This document shows positions 1 to 5,734 of a stretch of 10,331 nt of DNA, piece by piece. Source of the stretch: Bacteroidales bacterium UBA6229 (GTDB lineage Bacteria > Bacteroidota > Bacteroidia > Bacteroidales > F082). The position numbers were made by a program, and so were the translations under genes. The stretch is from assembly GCA_002440975.1 (NCBI GenBank), contig DJWN01000022.1, positions 1-10,331 of the forward strand. The letters are read 5' to 3'. The stretch's first letter is position 1; each line of letters starts with the position of its first letter. Under the pieces are notes generated by a model, which saw nothing but the letters and a program-made list of their open reading frames with translations, was not told where the DNA came from and made no database searches.

Positions 1-161
1 TTCAGCGCTTTGAACAACCCGGCATCATTATCCTGAGTGAGTGAGGTGTAAGTTTGGCCGTTCCCTACATTAATGTCTCCACTAAAATCCTTGATTTCCG
101 CAAAGGTGTTAAAGACGATAGAAATAGTCATGATTGCCGTAAGTTTTAATGCTCTTTTCAT
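1..161 (-). CDS. N-terminus of a secreted T9SS-type surface protein (partial)
   Basis: This is the 5' end of a gene that leaves the window at its left edge; 53 codons are visible. Residues 1-21 form a signal peptide: basic MKR, a hydrophobic stretch, and a likely cut after the Ala at 21 (NTFA|EIKD). Residues 31-53 (NVGNGQTYTSLTQDNDAGLF, then KAL) resemble a segment I recall from the start of large repetitive Bacteroidetes surface proteins, which are often beta-helical and exported by the type IX secretion system (typically VGxGxxYtsLt..GLF..iN). The ATG at 161 is chosen because it precedes the signal peptide directly and overlaps the stop of the small upstream ORF as ATGA, a classic sign of translational coupling. 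The leader is A-rich. The C-terminal sorting domain that would prove T9SS export lies outside the window, so secretion is well supported but the route and function are inferred. Confidence 0.72.
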   Translation of the reverse strand, partial: MKRALKLTAIMTISIVFNTFAEIKDFSGDINVGNGQTYTSLTQDNDAGLFKAL

Positions 162-331
162 TTTTTTACAATTTGGTTAGTTGGATAATCTTTGCCGGTT
201 TTTATTTGGTTCTTTTTCTTTTCCGATGGCTGTAAGGAAGCGAGTAGTTTGCGTAATGCTGCATTTTCAGCAGACGTTTGCATCAGCATATGCCGGATTT
301 GTTCAGATATTTGTTCCTTGTTAAGTGACAT
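158..331 (-). CDS. 57-residue coiled-coil-like small protein, coupled to the downstream secreted protein
   Basis: I do not recognise this protein. It is 57 residues, starting MSLNKEQISEQIRHMLMQTS. Residues 4-34 are strongly helical, with Ile, Leu and Met at near-heptad spacing (I8, I12, M15, L16, L26, L29, L30, L33), which suggests a short amphipathic helix or leucine-zipper-like dimer. The last 20 or so residues are Lys-rich and polar. It has no signal peptide or membrane segment, so it is probably cytoplasmic. The main evidence that it is real is the ATGA overlap of its stop with the start of the next gene, plus a possible promoter just upstream. An in-frame ATG at 415 would add 28 residues of uncharacteristic sequence and lies upstream of that promoter, so the start at 331 is preferred. 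It could be a regulatory partner of the secreted protein or simply a translated leader that loads ribosomes. Confidence 0.5.
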   Translation of the reverse strand: MSLNKEQISEQIRHMLMQTSAENAALRKLLASLQPSEKKKNQIKTGKDYPTNQIVKK

Positions 332-359
332 AGCGCTAATTGCAATTTTTATCTTTTTG

Positions 360-392
360 CAAATATGCGGGTGTGGAAGTGCTTTGCGCAAG
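360..392 (-). promoter_or_regulatory. Possible Bacteroidetes sigma-A promoter for the small protein and secreted protein genes
   Basis: On the minus strand CATATTTG (367-360) matches the Bacteroidetes -7 consensus TAnnTTTG at seven of eight positions, counting the two free ones. CTTG (392-389) lies 21 bp upstream and could serve as the -33 element. Transcription would start about 20 nt before the ATG at 331. The match is imperfect, and the upstream TPR regulator gene could also read through. Confidence 0.28.
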
Positions 393-479
393 GAAACAGG
401 GCGAACAAAAAGCATACGAGCCCCTAATGAGAGGTCACATCATTAATACAAAGATGCTATATGTCTCGACAACAGGATG

Positions 480-2363
480 TTAAAAATTCATCAGGAAGTT
501 AACCAGGTTGTCATCCTGGTTGGCCAGATTCAGTTTTTTTCGTAGTCGTGTTCGGGCTACATTAATGCTATGCGGGGTTTGATGGGTGATAGCAGCTATG
601 TCCTTTGTAGTCATATTTAACCGCAGGAAAGCACAAAGTTTTTTTTCATTGGGTGTAAGTTCAGGAAAAGCGGCCTGTAATCTGTCGTAGAATTCACTAT
701 GCACCTGTGTAAACCTGACTTCGAATTCCTGCCATGCCTTGTCATTTTTCATGGTTTTAAGGTGATCAAGAATAGATCCCAGTTTCTCAGGTGGCTGATC
801 CGTCTGAAGCATTTCTCTTACAGACTCAGTCATACGGCTTATTGCTTCGTTATTTTGCACGATACACATGGCATGATAAGCCAGTTCATTGTTCTTTAGT
901 TCAAGATCTTTGGTCAGGTTTTTTGCCTGTTGTTCTGCAATCATTTTTTGTTGCTTCAAGTTAGCAGCCCTAAAACGGTAAATAATCAATGCAGAGATCA
1001 GGGATATAACCAGCAGTCCGAAAAGAACCCAGAGGAGTTCAGTGTTTTTTCTTTTGAGGTGGGCGTCTTTTTTTAGCAGATCGATTTCGTGTTGTATTTG
1101 CTCATTTTCAAAACGAGCCCTGTATTCTGCTAGCTTCTTGTCGCTCTCAGTAGTAAAAACCGAATCTTTCATGCCGGTATAGTTCATATAAGCCAACAAA
1201 GCCTTATCAAATTGTTTGGCTTTTTCGAAAACTACTGACATTTCCTTGTAGTTACTCATTATTAATGGCTTAAGCCCATGTAATAAGGCCAGTTCCTGGC
1301 TTTGTTGGAAGTGGTTCAATGCTTCTGTGTAATCCCCTGTCGACAAATAGTATTTACCCATGCTGTTGTAAAGGCGTGCCAGGTCATGATCAAGTCCCCT
1401 TGATTGAAAAAAGGGTAGTGCCTGCCGAAAATAGGAAATGGCCAGATCATGATTTTTAAGCGCTAACCAGGTAACTCCAATATAGGCAAGTCGGCGACCG
1501 GTTTTTGCTCCATCCCCAAGCTGTCTTTCCAACTCGAGAGCTCTTTCAAAGTAGGCAAGAGCATCGTGGGGTTTTTTCCACGACAGGTAAATGGAGCCGA
1601 TGTTACTTAATCGCACGGCAATACCCGCTGTATTGCCCCTTTCCTCATCTATACGCAAAGCTTCAGTGTACCATGAAATGGCTTCGTCGTATTTTCCCCA
1701 TAACTCATAAACTTTCCCCAGGTTATTGTATGCTGTTGATAAATATGTTGTTATACCAGCCGCTTTATCTATTTCCAGAGCACTTTTAAACTGCTCAGCT
1801 GCTTCGCTGTAATCACCCCATTCAGTGTAAATAAAACCTAAGTTGTTGTGAGCTGATGCCAGTTCATCCATAAAGCCTGTTTTGGCGGCTAGGTTCAGTT
1901 CCTTCATAAAATAGTGGTAGGCCTTAACACTTTGATCCATCATATTGTAACAATAGCCAATATCTCCCATGCGCAGGATATATTCAGAGTTCTCCTCTCC
2001 ACTGATTTCAAGGATAACTTCCGAAGATTTTGTGTAATAATCAATGGCCTGGTAAAAGTCTTCTAAATAATAGTGTGCATCTGCGAGATTTTTCAGTGCA
2101 ATAGCCTCCTGACTTCTGTATCCCGATTCGTGAGCATACGAAAGAGCCTGTTCGGCATAATGAAGTGCCTCTGATGGATTTTCTTCAACTAAGTCGTTGG
2201 CCAGCAGATTAAGTAATTCGATCCTTTCGCCTCCGCTGCTGCCAGGTAGCAACGCAACCAAACTGTCGCTGGTATTGGCTATGGAAGTGGTTTCCATAAA
2301 TAGGTAAACTATGATCAGAATGAGAAACCGATAATGGCGCTTTATATATCGAGCATAGTTCAT
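480..2363 (-). CDS. Transmembrane TPR regulator with C-terminal LuxR-like HTH
   Basis: This is a one-component sensor-regulator of a type common in Bacteroidetes. The ATG at 2363 gives 627 residues; an in-frame TTG at 2384 would add seven, but it sits inside a perfect -7 promoter box, so ATG is preferred. A hydrophobic segment at about 13-23, followed by TTSIA, looks like a signal peptide. Residues 47-403 hold about nine TPR units; clear ones begin near 170, 210, 250, 290 and 330, with the usual NNLG.iY...G.Y.eA pattern. A charged helical stretch leads to one membrane helix at 444-464 (LWVLFGLLVISLISALIIYR), a second helical linker, and a helix-turn-helix at about 567-613 (LTPNEKKLCAFLRL... 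through TRLRKKLNL). The layout implies periplasmic TPRs that sense a ligand or protein and a cytoplasmic DNA-binding end. There is no receiver or kinase domain. Targets are unknown; the small-protein and secreted-protein genes 148 nt downstream on the same strand, or the gene itself, are plausible. Confidence 0.85.
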   Translation of the reverse strand: MNYARYIKRHYRFLILIIVYLFMETTSIANTSDSLVALLPGSSGGERIELLNLLANDLVEENPSEALHYAEQALSYAHESGYRSQEAIALKNLADAHYYLEDFYQAIDYYTKSSEVILEISGEENSEYILRMGDIGYCYNMMDQSVKAYHYFMKELNLAAKTGFMDELASAHNNLGFIYTEWGDYSEAAEQFKSALEIDKAAGITTYLSTAYNNLGKVYELWGKYDEAISWYTEALRIDEERGNTAGIAVRLSNIGSIYLSWKKPHDALAYFERALELERQLGDGAKTGRRLAYIGVTWLALKNHDLAISYFRQALPFFQSRGLDHDLARLYNSMGKYYLSTGDYTEALNHFQQSQELALLHGLKPLIMSNYKEMSVVFEKAKQFDKALLAYMNYTGMKDSVFTTESDKKLAEYRARFENEQIQHEIDLLKKDAHLKRKNTELLWVLFGLLVISLISALIIYRFRAANLKQQKMIAEQQAKNLTKDLELKNNELAYHAMCIVQNNEAISRMTESVREMLQTDQPPEKLGSILDHLKTMKNDKAWQEFEVRFTQVHSEFYDRLQAAFPELTPNEKKLCAFLRLNMTTKDIAAITHQTPHSINVARTRLRKKLNLANQDDNLVNFLMNF

Positions 2364-2381
2364 TGCGATGTTTTTAATATT

Positions 2382-2389
2382 CAAATATA
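2382..2389 (-). promoter_or_regulatory. -7 box (TATATTTG) of the TPR regulator gene
   Basis: The minus strand reads TATATTTG, a perfect match to the Bacteroidetes -7 consensus TAnnTTTG, about 18 nt upstream of the ATG at 2363. No clear TTTG -33 element is visible 19-21 bp further upstream, where TGACAGGTAA occurs. The box contains the TTG at 2384, so a transcript from here would start after that codon; this supports the ATG start. Confidence 0.4.
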
Positions 2390-2680
2390 ATTTTTTTTTG
2401 TGAATACCTTACCTGTCAGTATTTTTTCCTGTAATGCAATATCGATTTTCTGTCATCTGGCTACTGTTTTCTCTAACATTCGCTTTTTCAGTCATCTCAA
2501 GATCGTACTTATAAAACCTCAAACTAATCTGTATTTACCGAAATTTGGAGCAGTAGTTACTGCAAGATCGGTATAAGCGCCAATTCATTTTACCCAACCA
2601 ACTTGATTTTCTATTTTGTAATTCCCGCATGTTTTTATCTTTCCTTAACAAACTATCCTCGCTTTAATCGGAAATGTAAC
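2390..2680. other. Gene-free divergent intergenic region
   Basis: This AT-rich stretch lies between the divergent TPR regulator and AsmA genes. I see no convincing coding sequence or RNA gene in it. It holds a 14-bp dyad at 2550-2563 and two copies of CAAGATCG (2498-2505 and 2563-2570, 65 bp apart), the second abutting the dyad. Its length suits a regulated divergent promoter region, but no known operator is recognisable. Confidence 0.5.
2550..2563. promoter_or_regulatory. Palindrome GCAGTA-GT-TACTGC, possible operator
   Basis: The 6-bp arms are perfect and separated by 2 bp, giving a symmetric 14-bp site. It lies about 160 bp from the TPR regulator's -7 box and about 120 bp from the AsmA gene's. 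Symmetric sites of this size often bind dimeric regulators such as LuxR-type HTH proteins, so binding by the neighbouring regulator is conceivable. A chance palindrome of this size is not excluded. Confidence 0.25.
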
Positions 2681-2688
2681 TAACTTTG
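2681..2688 (+). promoter_or_regulatory. -7 box (TAACTTTG) of the AsmA-family gene
   Basis: TAACTTTG matches the Bacteroidetes TAnnTTTG -7 consensus exactly and ends 22 nt before the ATG at 2711. I do not see a TTTG -33 element at the expected distance. Transcription would begin near 2695, leaving a short leader. Confidence 0.45.
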
Positions 2689-2710
2689 TGGAAAATTTAC
2701 TTCCACCGCT

Positions 2711-5578
2711 ATGAAAACTTTTTTTAAAATACTGGCCGTAATCTTTACCGTTCTGGTTCTGGCTGCCTTTATTCTGCCCTATGTTTTTAAAGGGAAAATT
2801 ATTGAACTGGCTAAAACAGAAATTAACAACCAACTGAATGCCCGGATAGATTTCGCTGAAATGGATTTTGGTCTGATACGTAGCTTTCCTGATTTCCGAC
2901 TCACCGTAACTAATTTCAGTATCGTTGGAAAAGAACCTGCTTTTCAGAACGATACACTGGTTTTAATACCCGAAATCAAAGTGGTCTTTAGCCTGATCGA
3001 CGTGCTGAAAGGTGATTATGTGGTAAAAAAAATAAATTTGAATGCGCCCCGCTTTAACGTGCATGTTTTGCCTGATGGTCGCGCCAACTATGATATCGTG
3101 GCCGAAAGTAGTGCGCCAACAGATGTGGAGGTGACAGCGCCTGCCGACCAATCTGAGGGGTTGAAAATTGCCTTGCGGCAGTTCAGTATTGTAAACGGAA
3201 ACCTGACTTACCGCGATGAAACCATGAATTTGCTCGTGCAGGCCTCCGGCTTTAACCACAACCTGAGTGGCGATTTAACAGCCGACAGAACTGTGCTCTA
3301 CACCCAAACTGCCATTGCCGACTTGCTGGTGAACATGGATCAGGTGAATTACCTGAACCACGTGGCGCTGAACTACCAGGCAAACCTCGACGCCGATCTG
3401 GCCAACAGCATCTATACTTTTCGTAAAAACGAGTTGATGGTCAACAAGCTGAAATTGAATTTCGAAGGCTCGGTGAGCATGCTCAACGAAGGGATAAACC
3501 TGGTGCTCACCTACAAGACCCCATCCACCCATTTCAAAGATTTGTTGTCGCTTGTGCCTGAAGTGTTTTTAAAGGAAATACAAGGCTTTGAAACCACCGG
3601 CACCTTTTCACTCAACGGCATGGTGAAAGGAGTTTATGCCGAAGAAAAGTATCCTGCGTTTTCGCTAAACCTACAGGTGAACGATGCCACGGCTAAACAT
3701 CCCGATTTGCCCGGAGCCATTAGTGGCATCAAAATAAAGGCGGCTGTCGAAAATCCGGGTGGCGAACTGGACAACACCGTGATTGATGTCAGCCAATTTC
3801 ATCTTGATCTGGGAAAAAATCCGCTCGACGTGCGCCTAAAGCTTTCAACCCCAATTTCCGATCCCGACATCGCAGCGGAGATAAAAGCCCGAATGGACCT
3901 CGCCACACTTAAAAATTATTATCCCATCGACAGTGCTGAGCGCCTCTCAGGTGTTGTTGTGGCCGACATTAACTTAAAAGGAAAACTCTCTGCCATCGAA
4001 CAGGAGAAATACGAGGAATTTTTGGCGATGGGCTCGGTTGTTTTGCAAAATATGGAATACAACACGCCTGAATTGAAAAACCCGGTGGTCATTTCCATGG
4101 CTCAGTTAAATTTCTCACCGCGCTACATCGATTTGGTTTCGTTTGATCTCAAAACCGGCGGCAGCGACCTGAAAGCCAATGGAAAGCTTACCAATTACCT
4201 GGCTTGGTATCTGAAAAATGAAACCCTCGACGGAACGCTTGCAGTGAGCTCAAATTATTTTAACATGGATGATTTGATGGATAGTTCAGACCAAACCGAC
4301 ACCACTACCGTCACAACACCTGTTGAAAATCCTCCAGCTGCCACTGTGGAATCTGATTCCGCACCCACAGTTCCATCAAACATCAACTTTGTGCTCGGAT
4401 GCAATATGAAACAACTTATGTACGATAACCTGGACATGACCAACGTGAGTGGTAAGCTGATGCTGAAAAACGGACAAGTTATTTTGAACAACCTGAGGAT
4501 GATGGTGGCAGGAGGTTCTATGCAGGTCGATGGCAGTTATGCCACACCCAAATTGCCCAATGCAGAAGCCTCGTTGGTATTAAAATTGAACAACCTCGAC
4601 ATCCCTACAGCCTACCAACAGTTTGCTTTTTTCAGGCAATATCTGCCATTGGCTGGAAAAGCCACCGGAAAATTCAACGCATCACTCGATTTCAACACCC
4701 GGCTTAACCCCGATCTGTTGCCCGTTTACCAAACCCTCAATGGCAAAGGGTGGATCAGTTCAAATCAGGTCAGGGTACAAAACCTGAACACACTGGAAGA
4801 AGCCGCCCGTTTGCTTAACTACAAGGAGTTCAGCAACCTGACGCTCGAAAAGGTGCTGGTTGAGTTTAAGTTTGTGGATGGTAAACTGATTGTTGATCCT
4901 TTCGACCTGAAATACAAGGGAATAAAAGGCACCCTGAGCGGATGGACAGCACTCGACAGCCAGATTGGCTATACCATGCAAGTGGAAGTGCCACGTAAGG
5001 AATTGGGAACGGATGTGAACAAATTGCTCGATAACCTGGTGGGTGAGGCCAACAAACTGGGAGCCAATTTTAGCGTTGCCGAAACCATTCCTTTCGAATT
5101 GTCTATTACTGGCACACTCGATAACCCTGTGGTGTCGGCAAAGCCCGGGACTGGTAAGGGCAAGGATACCACCAAAGAAATTATAAATAATGAGATTGAA
5201 AACCAAAAGGAAGCGCTGGGTGCAGAGGCGAAAAAGATCATCGAAGAGGCCGATCGCCAGGCCAAACAACTGATGACAGAAGCTGAAAACCAGGCGCGTG
5301 AACTGAGAAAAAATGCAGTTGCCGCCAAAGAAAGGCTGTTAGCCGAGGCGAAAAAACAAGGAAATCAGCTTGTTGCCGAAGGAAAAAAGAATGGGGTGTT
5401 AGGTGAGATGGCCGCCAAAAAGGCAGCCACAGCCTTAGAGCAAGAGGCCGAAAACCAAGGGAATAACCTCATTTCAGAAGCCGGTAAACAAGCCGATAAC
5501 CTGATTAACACAGCGAAGATTTCATCAGAAAAATTAAAGACCGAAGCGCAGAGAAAAGCCGATGCCTTAACTAAATAA
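2711..5578 (+). CDS. AsmA-family envelope protein with hendecad-repeat C-terminal tail
   Basis: This is a 955-residue inner-membrane-anchored AsmA-like protein; the family is linked to outer-membrane assembly and inter-membrane lipid transport. Residues 5-26 are a single hydrophobic anchor. It is followed by the typical AsmA start (IIELAKTEINNQLNARIDF, then DFGLIRSFPDFRLTVTNFSI near 53-72). A long beta-rich repetitive periplasmic region follows, broken by a Thr/Pro/Ser-rich linker at about 523-556. An AsmA C-terminal-type domain spans about 570-810 (RQYLPLAGKATGKFNASLDF; VDGKLIVDPFDLKYKGIKGT). Residues 828-955 are an unusual Ala/Glu/Lys/Gln-rich helix of 11-residue repeats, absent from E. coli AsmA, which is also much shorter (about 617 residues). 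The start codon is the only Met before the anchor and sits 22 nt after a perfect -7 box. The gene stands alone: its plus-strand neighbour at 5735 has its own promoter. Family membership is confident; the transported lipid and partners are unknown. Confidence 0.88.
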   Translation: MKTFFKILAVIFTVLVLAAFILPYVFKGKIIELAKTEINNQLNARIDFAEMDFGLIRSFPDFRLTVTNFSIVGKEPAFQNDTLVLIPEIKVVFSLIDVLKGDYVVKKINLNAPRFNVHVLPDGRANYDIVAESSAPTDVEVTAPADQSEGLKIALRQFSIVNGNLTYRDETMNLLVQASGFNHNLSGDLTADRTVLYTQTAIADLLVNMDQVNYLNHVALNYQANLDADLANSIYTFRKNELMVNKLKLNFEGSVSMLNEGINLVLTYKTPSTHFKDLLSLVPEVFLKEIQGFETTGTFSLNGMVKGVYAEEKYPAFSLNLQVNDATAKHPDLPGAISGIKIKAAVENPGGELDNTVIDVSQFHLDLGKNPLDVRLKLSTPISDPDIAAEIKARMDLATLKNYYPIDSAERLSGVVVADINLKGKLSAIEQEKYEEFLAMGSVVLQNMEYNTPELKNPVVISMAQLNFSPRYIDLVSFDLKTGGSDLKANGKLTNYLAWYLKNETLDGTLAVSSNYFNMDDLMDSSDQTDTTTVTTPVENPPAATVESDSAPTVPSNINFVLGCNMKQLMYDNLDMTNVSGKLMLKNGQVILNNLRMMVAGGSMQVDGSYATPKLPNAEASLVLKLNNLDIPTAYQQFAFFRQYLPLAGKATGKFNASLDFNTRLNPDLLPVYQTLNGKGWISSNQVRVQNLNTLEEAARLLNYKEFSNLTLEKVLVEFKFVDGKLIVDPFDLKYKGIKGTLSGWTALDSQIGYTMQVEVPRKELGTDVNKLLDNLVGEANKLGANFSVAETIPFELSITGTLDNPVVSAKPGTGKGKDTTKEIINNEIENQKEALGAEAKKIIEEADRQAKQLMTEAENQARELRKNAVAAKERLLAEAKKQGNQLVAEGKKNGVLGEMAAKKAATALEQEAENQGNNLISEAGKQADNLINTAKISSEKLKTEAQRKADALTK
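5192..5575 (+). repeat. Coding 11-residue (hendecad) repeats at the AsmA C-terminus
   Basis: Residues 828-955 divide without any insertion into eleven full 11-residue units and one partial unit. Examples are EAKKIIEEADR, QAKQLMTEAEN, AKERLLAEAKK, QGNNLISEAGK, SSEKLKTEAQR and the final KADALTK. The rough consensus is Q-A-x-x-L-x-x-E-A-x-K, with Ala or Gly at position 2, mostly Leu or Ile at 5 and Ala at 9. Period 11 is typical of right-handed coiled coils and of amphipathic helices such as those of LEA proteins and apolipoproteins. The DNA of the units has diverged, so selection appears to act on the protein pattern. The one loose unit is NGVLGEMAAKK. Confidence 0.75.
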
Positions 5579-5633
5579 ACCATGGGTTAACTGTAGGCTA
5601 TTTTATCGAAACATTACCATTGATCGGCTTTTT
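5554..5633 (+). terminator. Possible branched terminator at the AsmA 3' end
   Basis: AAAAGCCGAT (5554-5563, last codons of the gene) pairs perfectly with ATCGGCTTTT (5623-5632), which ends in a T-run. The 59-nt loop contains a nested pair TTAAC (5567-5571) and GTTAA (5586-5590), with GCC/GGC just outside it. The loop is long for an intrinsic terminator, so this is tentative. Confidence 0.25.
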
Positions 5634-5682
5634 ATAAGCGGTATAAATTAACATATCAACAATTTTATTTCGGTTTATCATG

Positions 5683-5713
5683 TTTTCGGGTTGGTTAAAC
5701 TTTACTAAGTTTG
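5683..5713 (+). promoter_or_regulatory. Promoter of the glutamine synthetase-HMG-CoA lyase operon
   Basis: TAAGTTTG (5706-5713) is a perfect Bacteroidetes -7 box (TAnnTTTG), 21 nt before the ATG at 5735. TTTTC at 5683-5687 lies about 18 bp upstream and is a weak stand-in for the TTTG -33 element. This suggests housekeeping sigma factor use for the operon. Confidence 0.45.
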
Positions 5714-5734
5714 TCACCCAAATTTTAGAATACT

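Noticed and set aside
332..415. Longer start (ATG at 415) for the small protein
   Set aside because: The extra 28 residues are rich in His, Pro and basic residues, unlike the helical core, and the likely promoter lies within this stretch.
425..445. TAATGA/TCATTA inverted repeat after the TPR regulator gene as a terminator
   Set aside because: The stem is only 6 bp, mostly A/T, with a 9-nt loop and no U-tract on the minus strand. It may allow read-through to the small ORF.
4760..5269. Minus-strand open frame of 169 codons inside the AsmA gene
   Set aside because: It is antisense to a clearly coding frame with conserved AsmA features, lacks a recognisable domain, and is best explained as a shadow of the plus-strand codon pattern. 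The same holds for 4969-5328 on the same strand.
5623..5640. GG-N10-GC (CGGCTTTTTATAAGCGG) upstream of glutamine synthetase as a second sigma-54 promoter
   Set aside because: Only the two dinucleotides match; the T before the -12 GC and the AC of the -24 box are missing. The T-run also fits a hairpin arm, and a perfect TAnnTTTG box lies closer to the gene.
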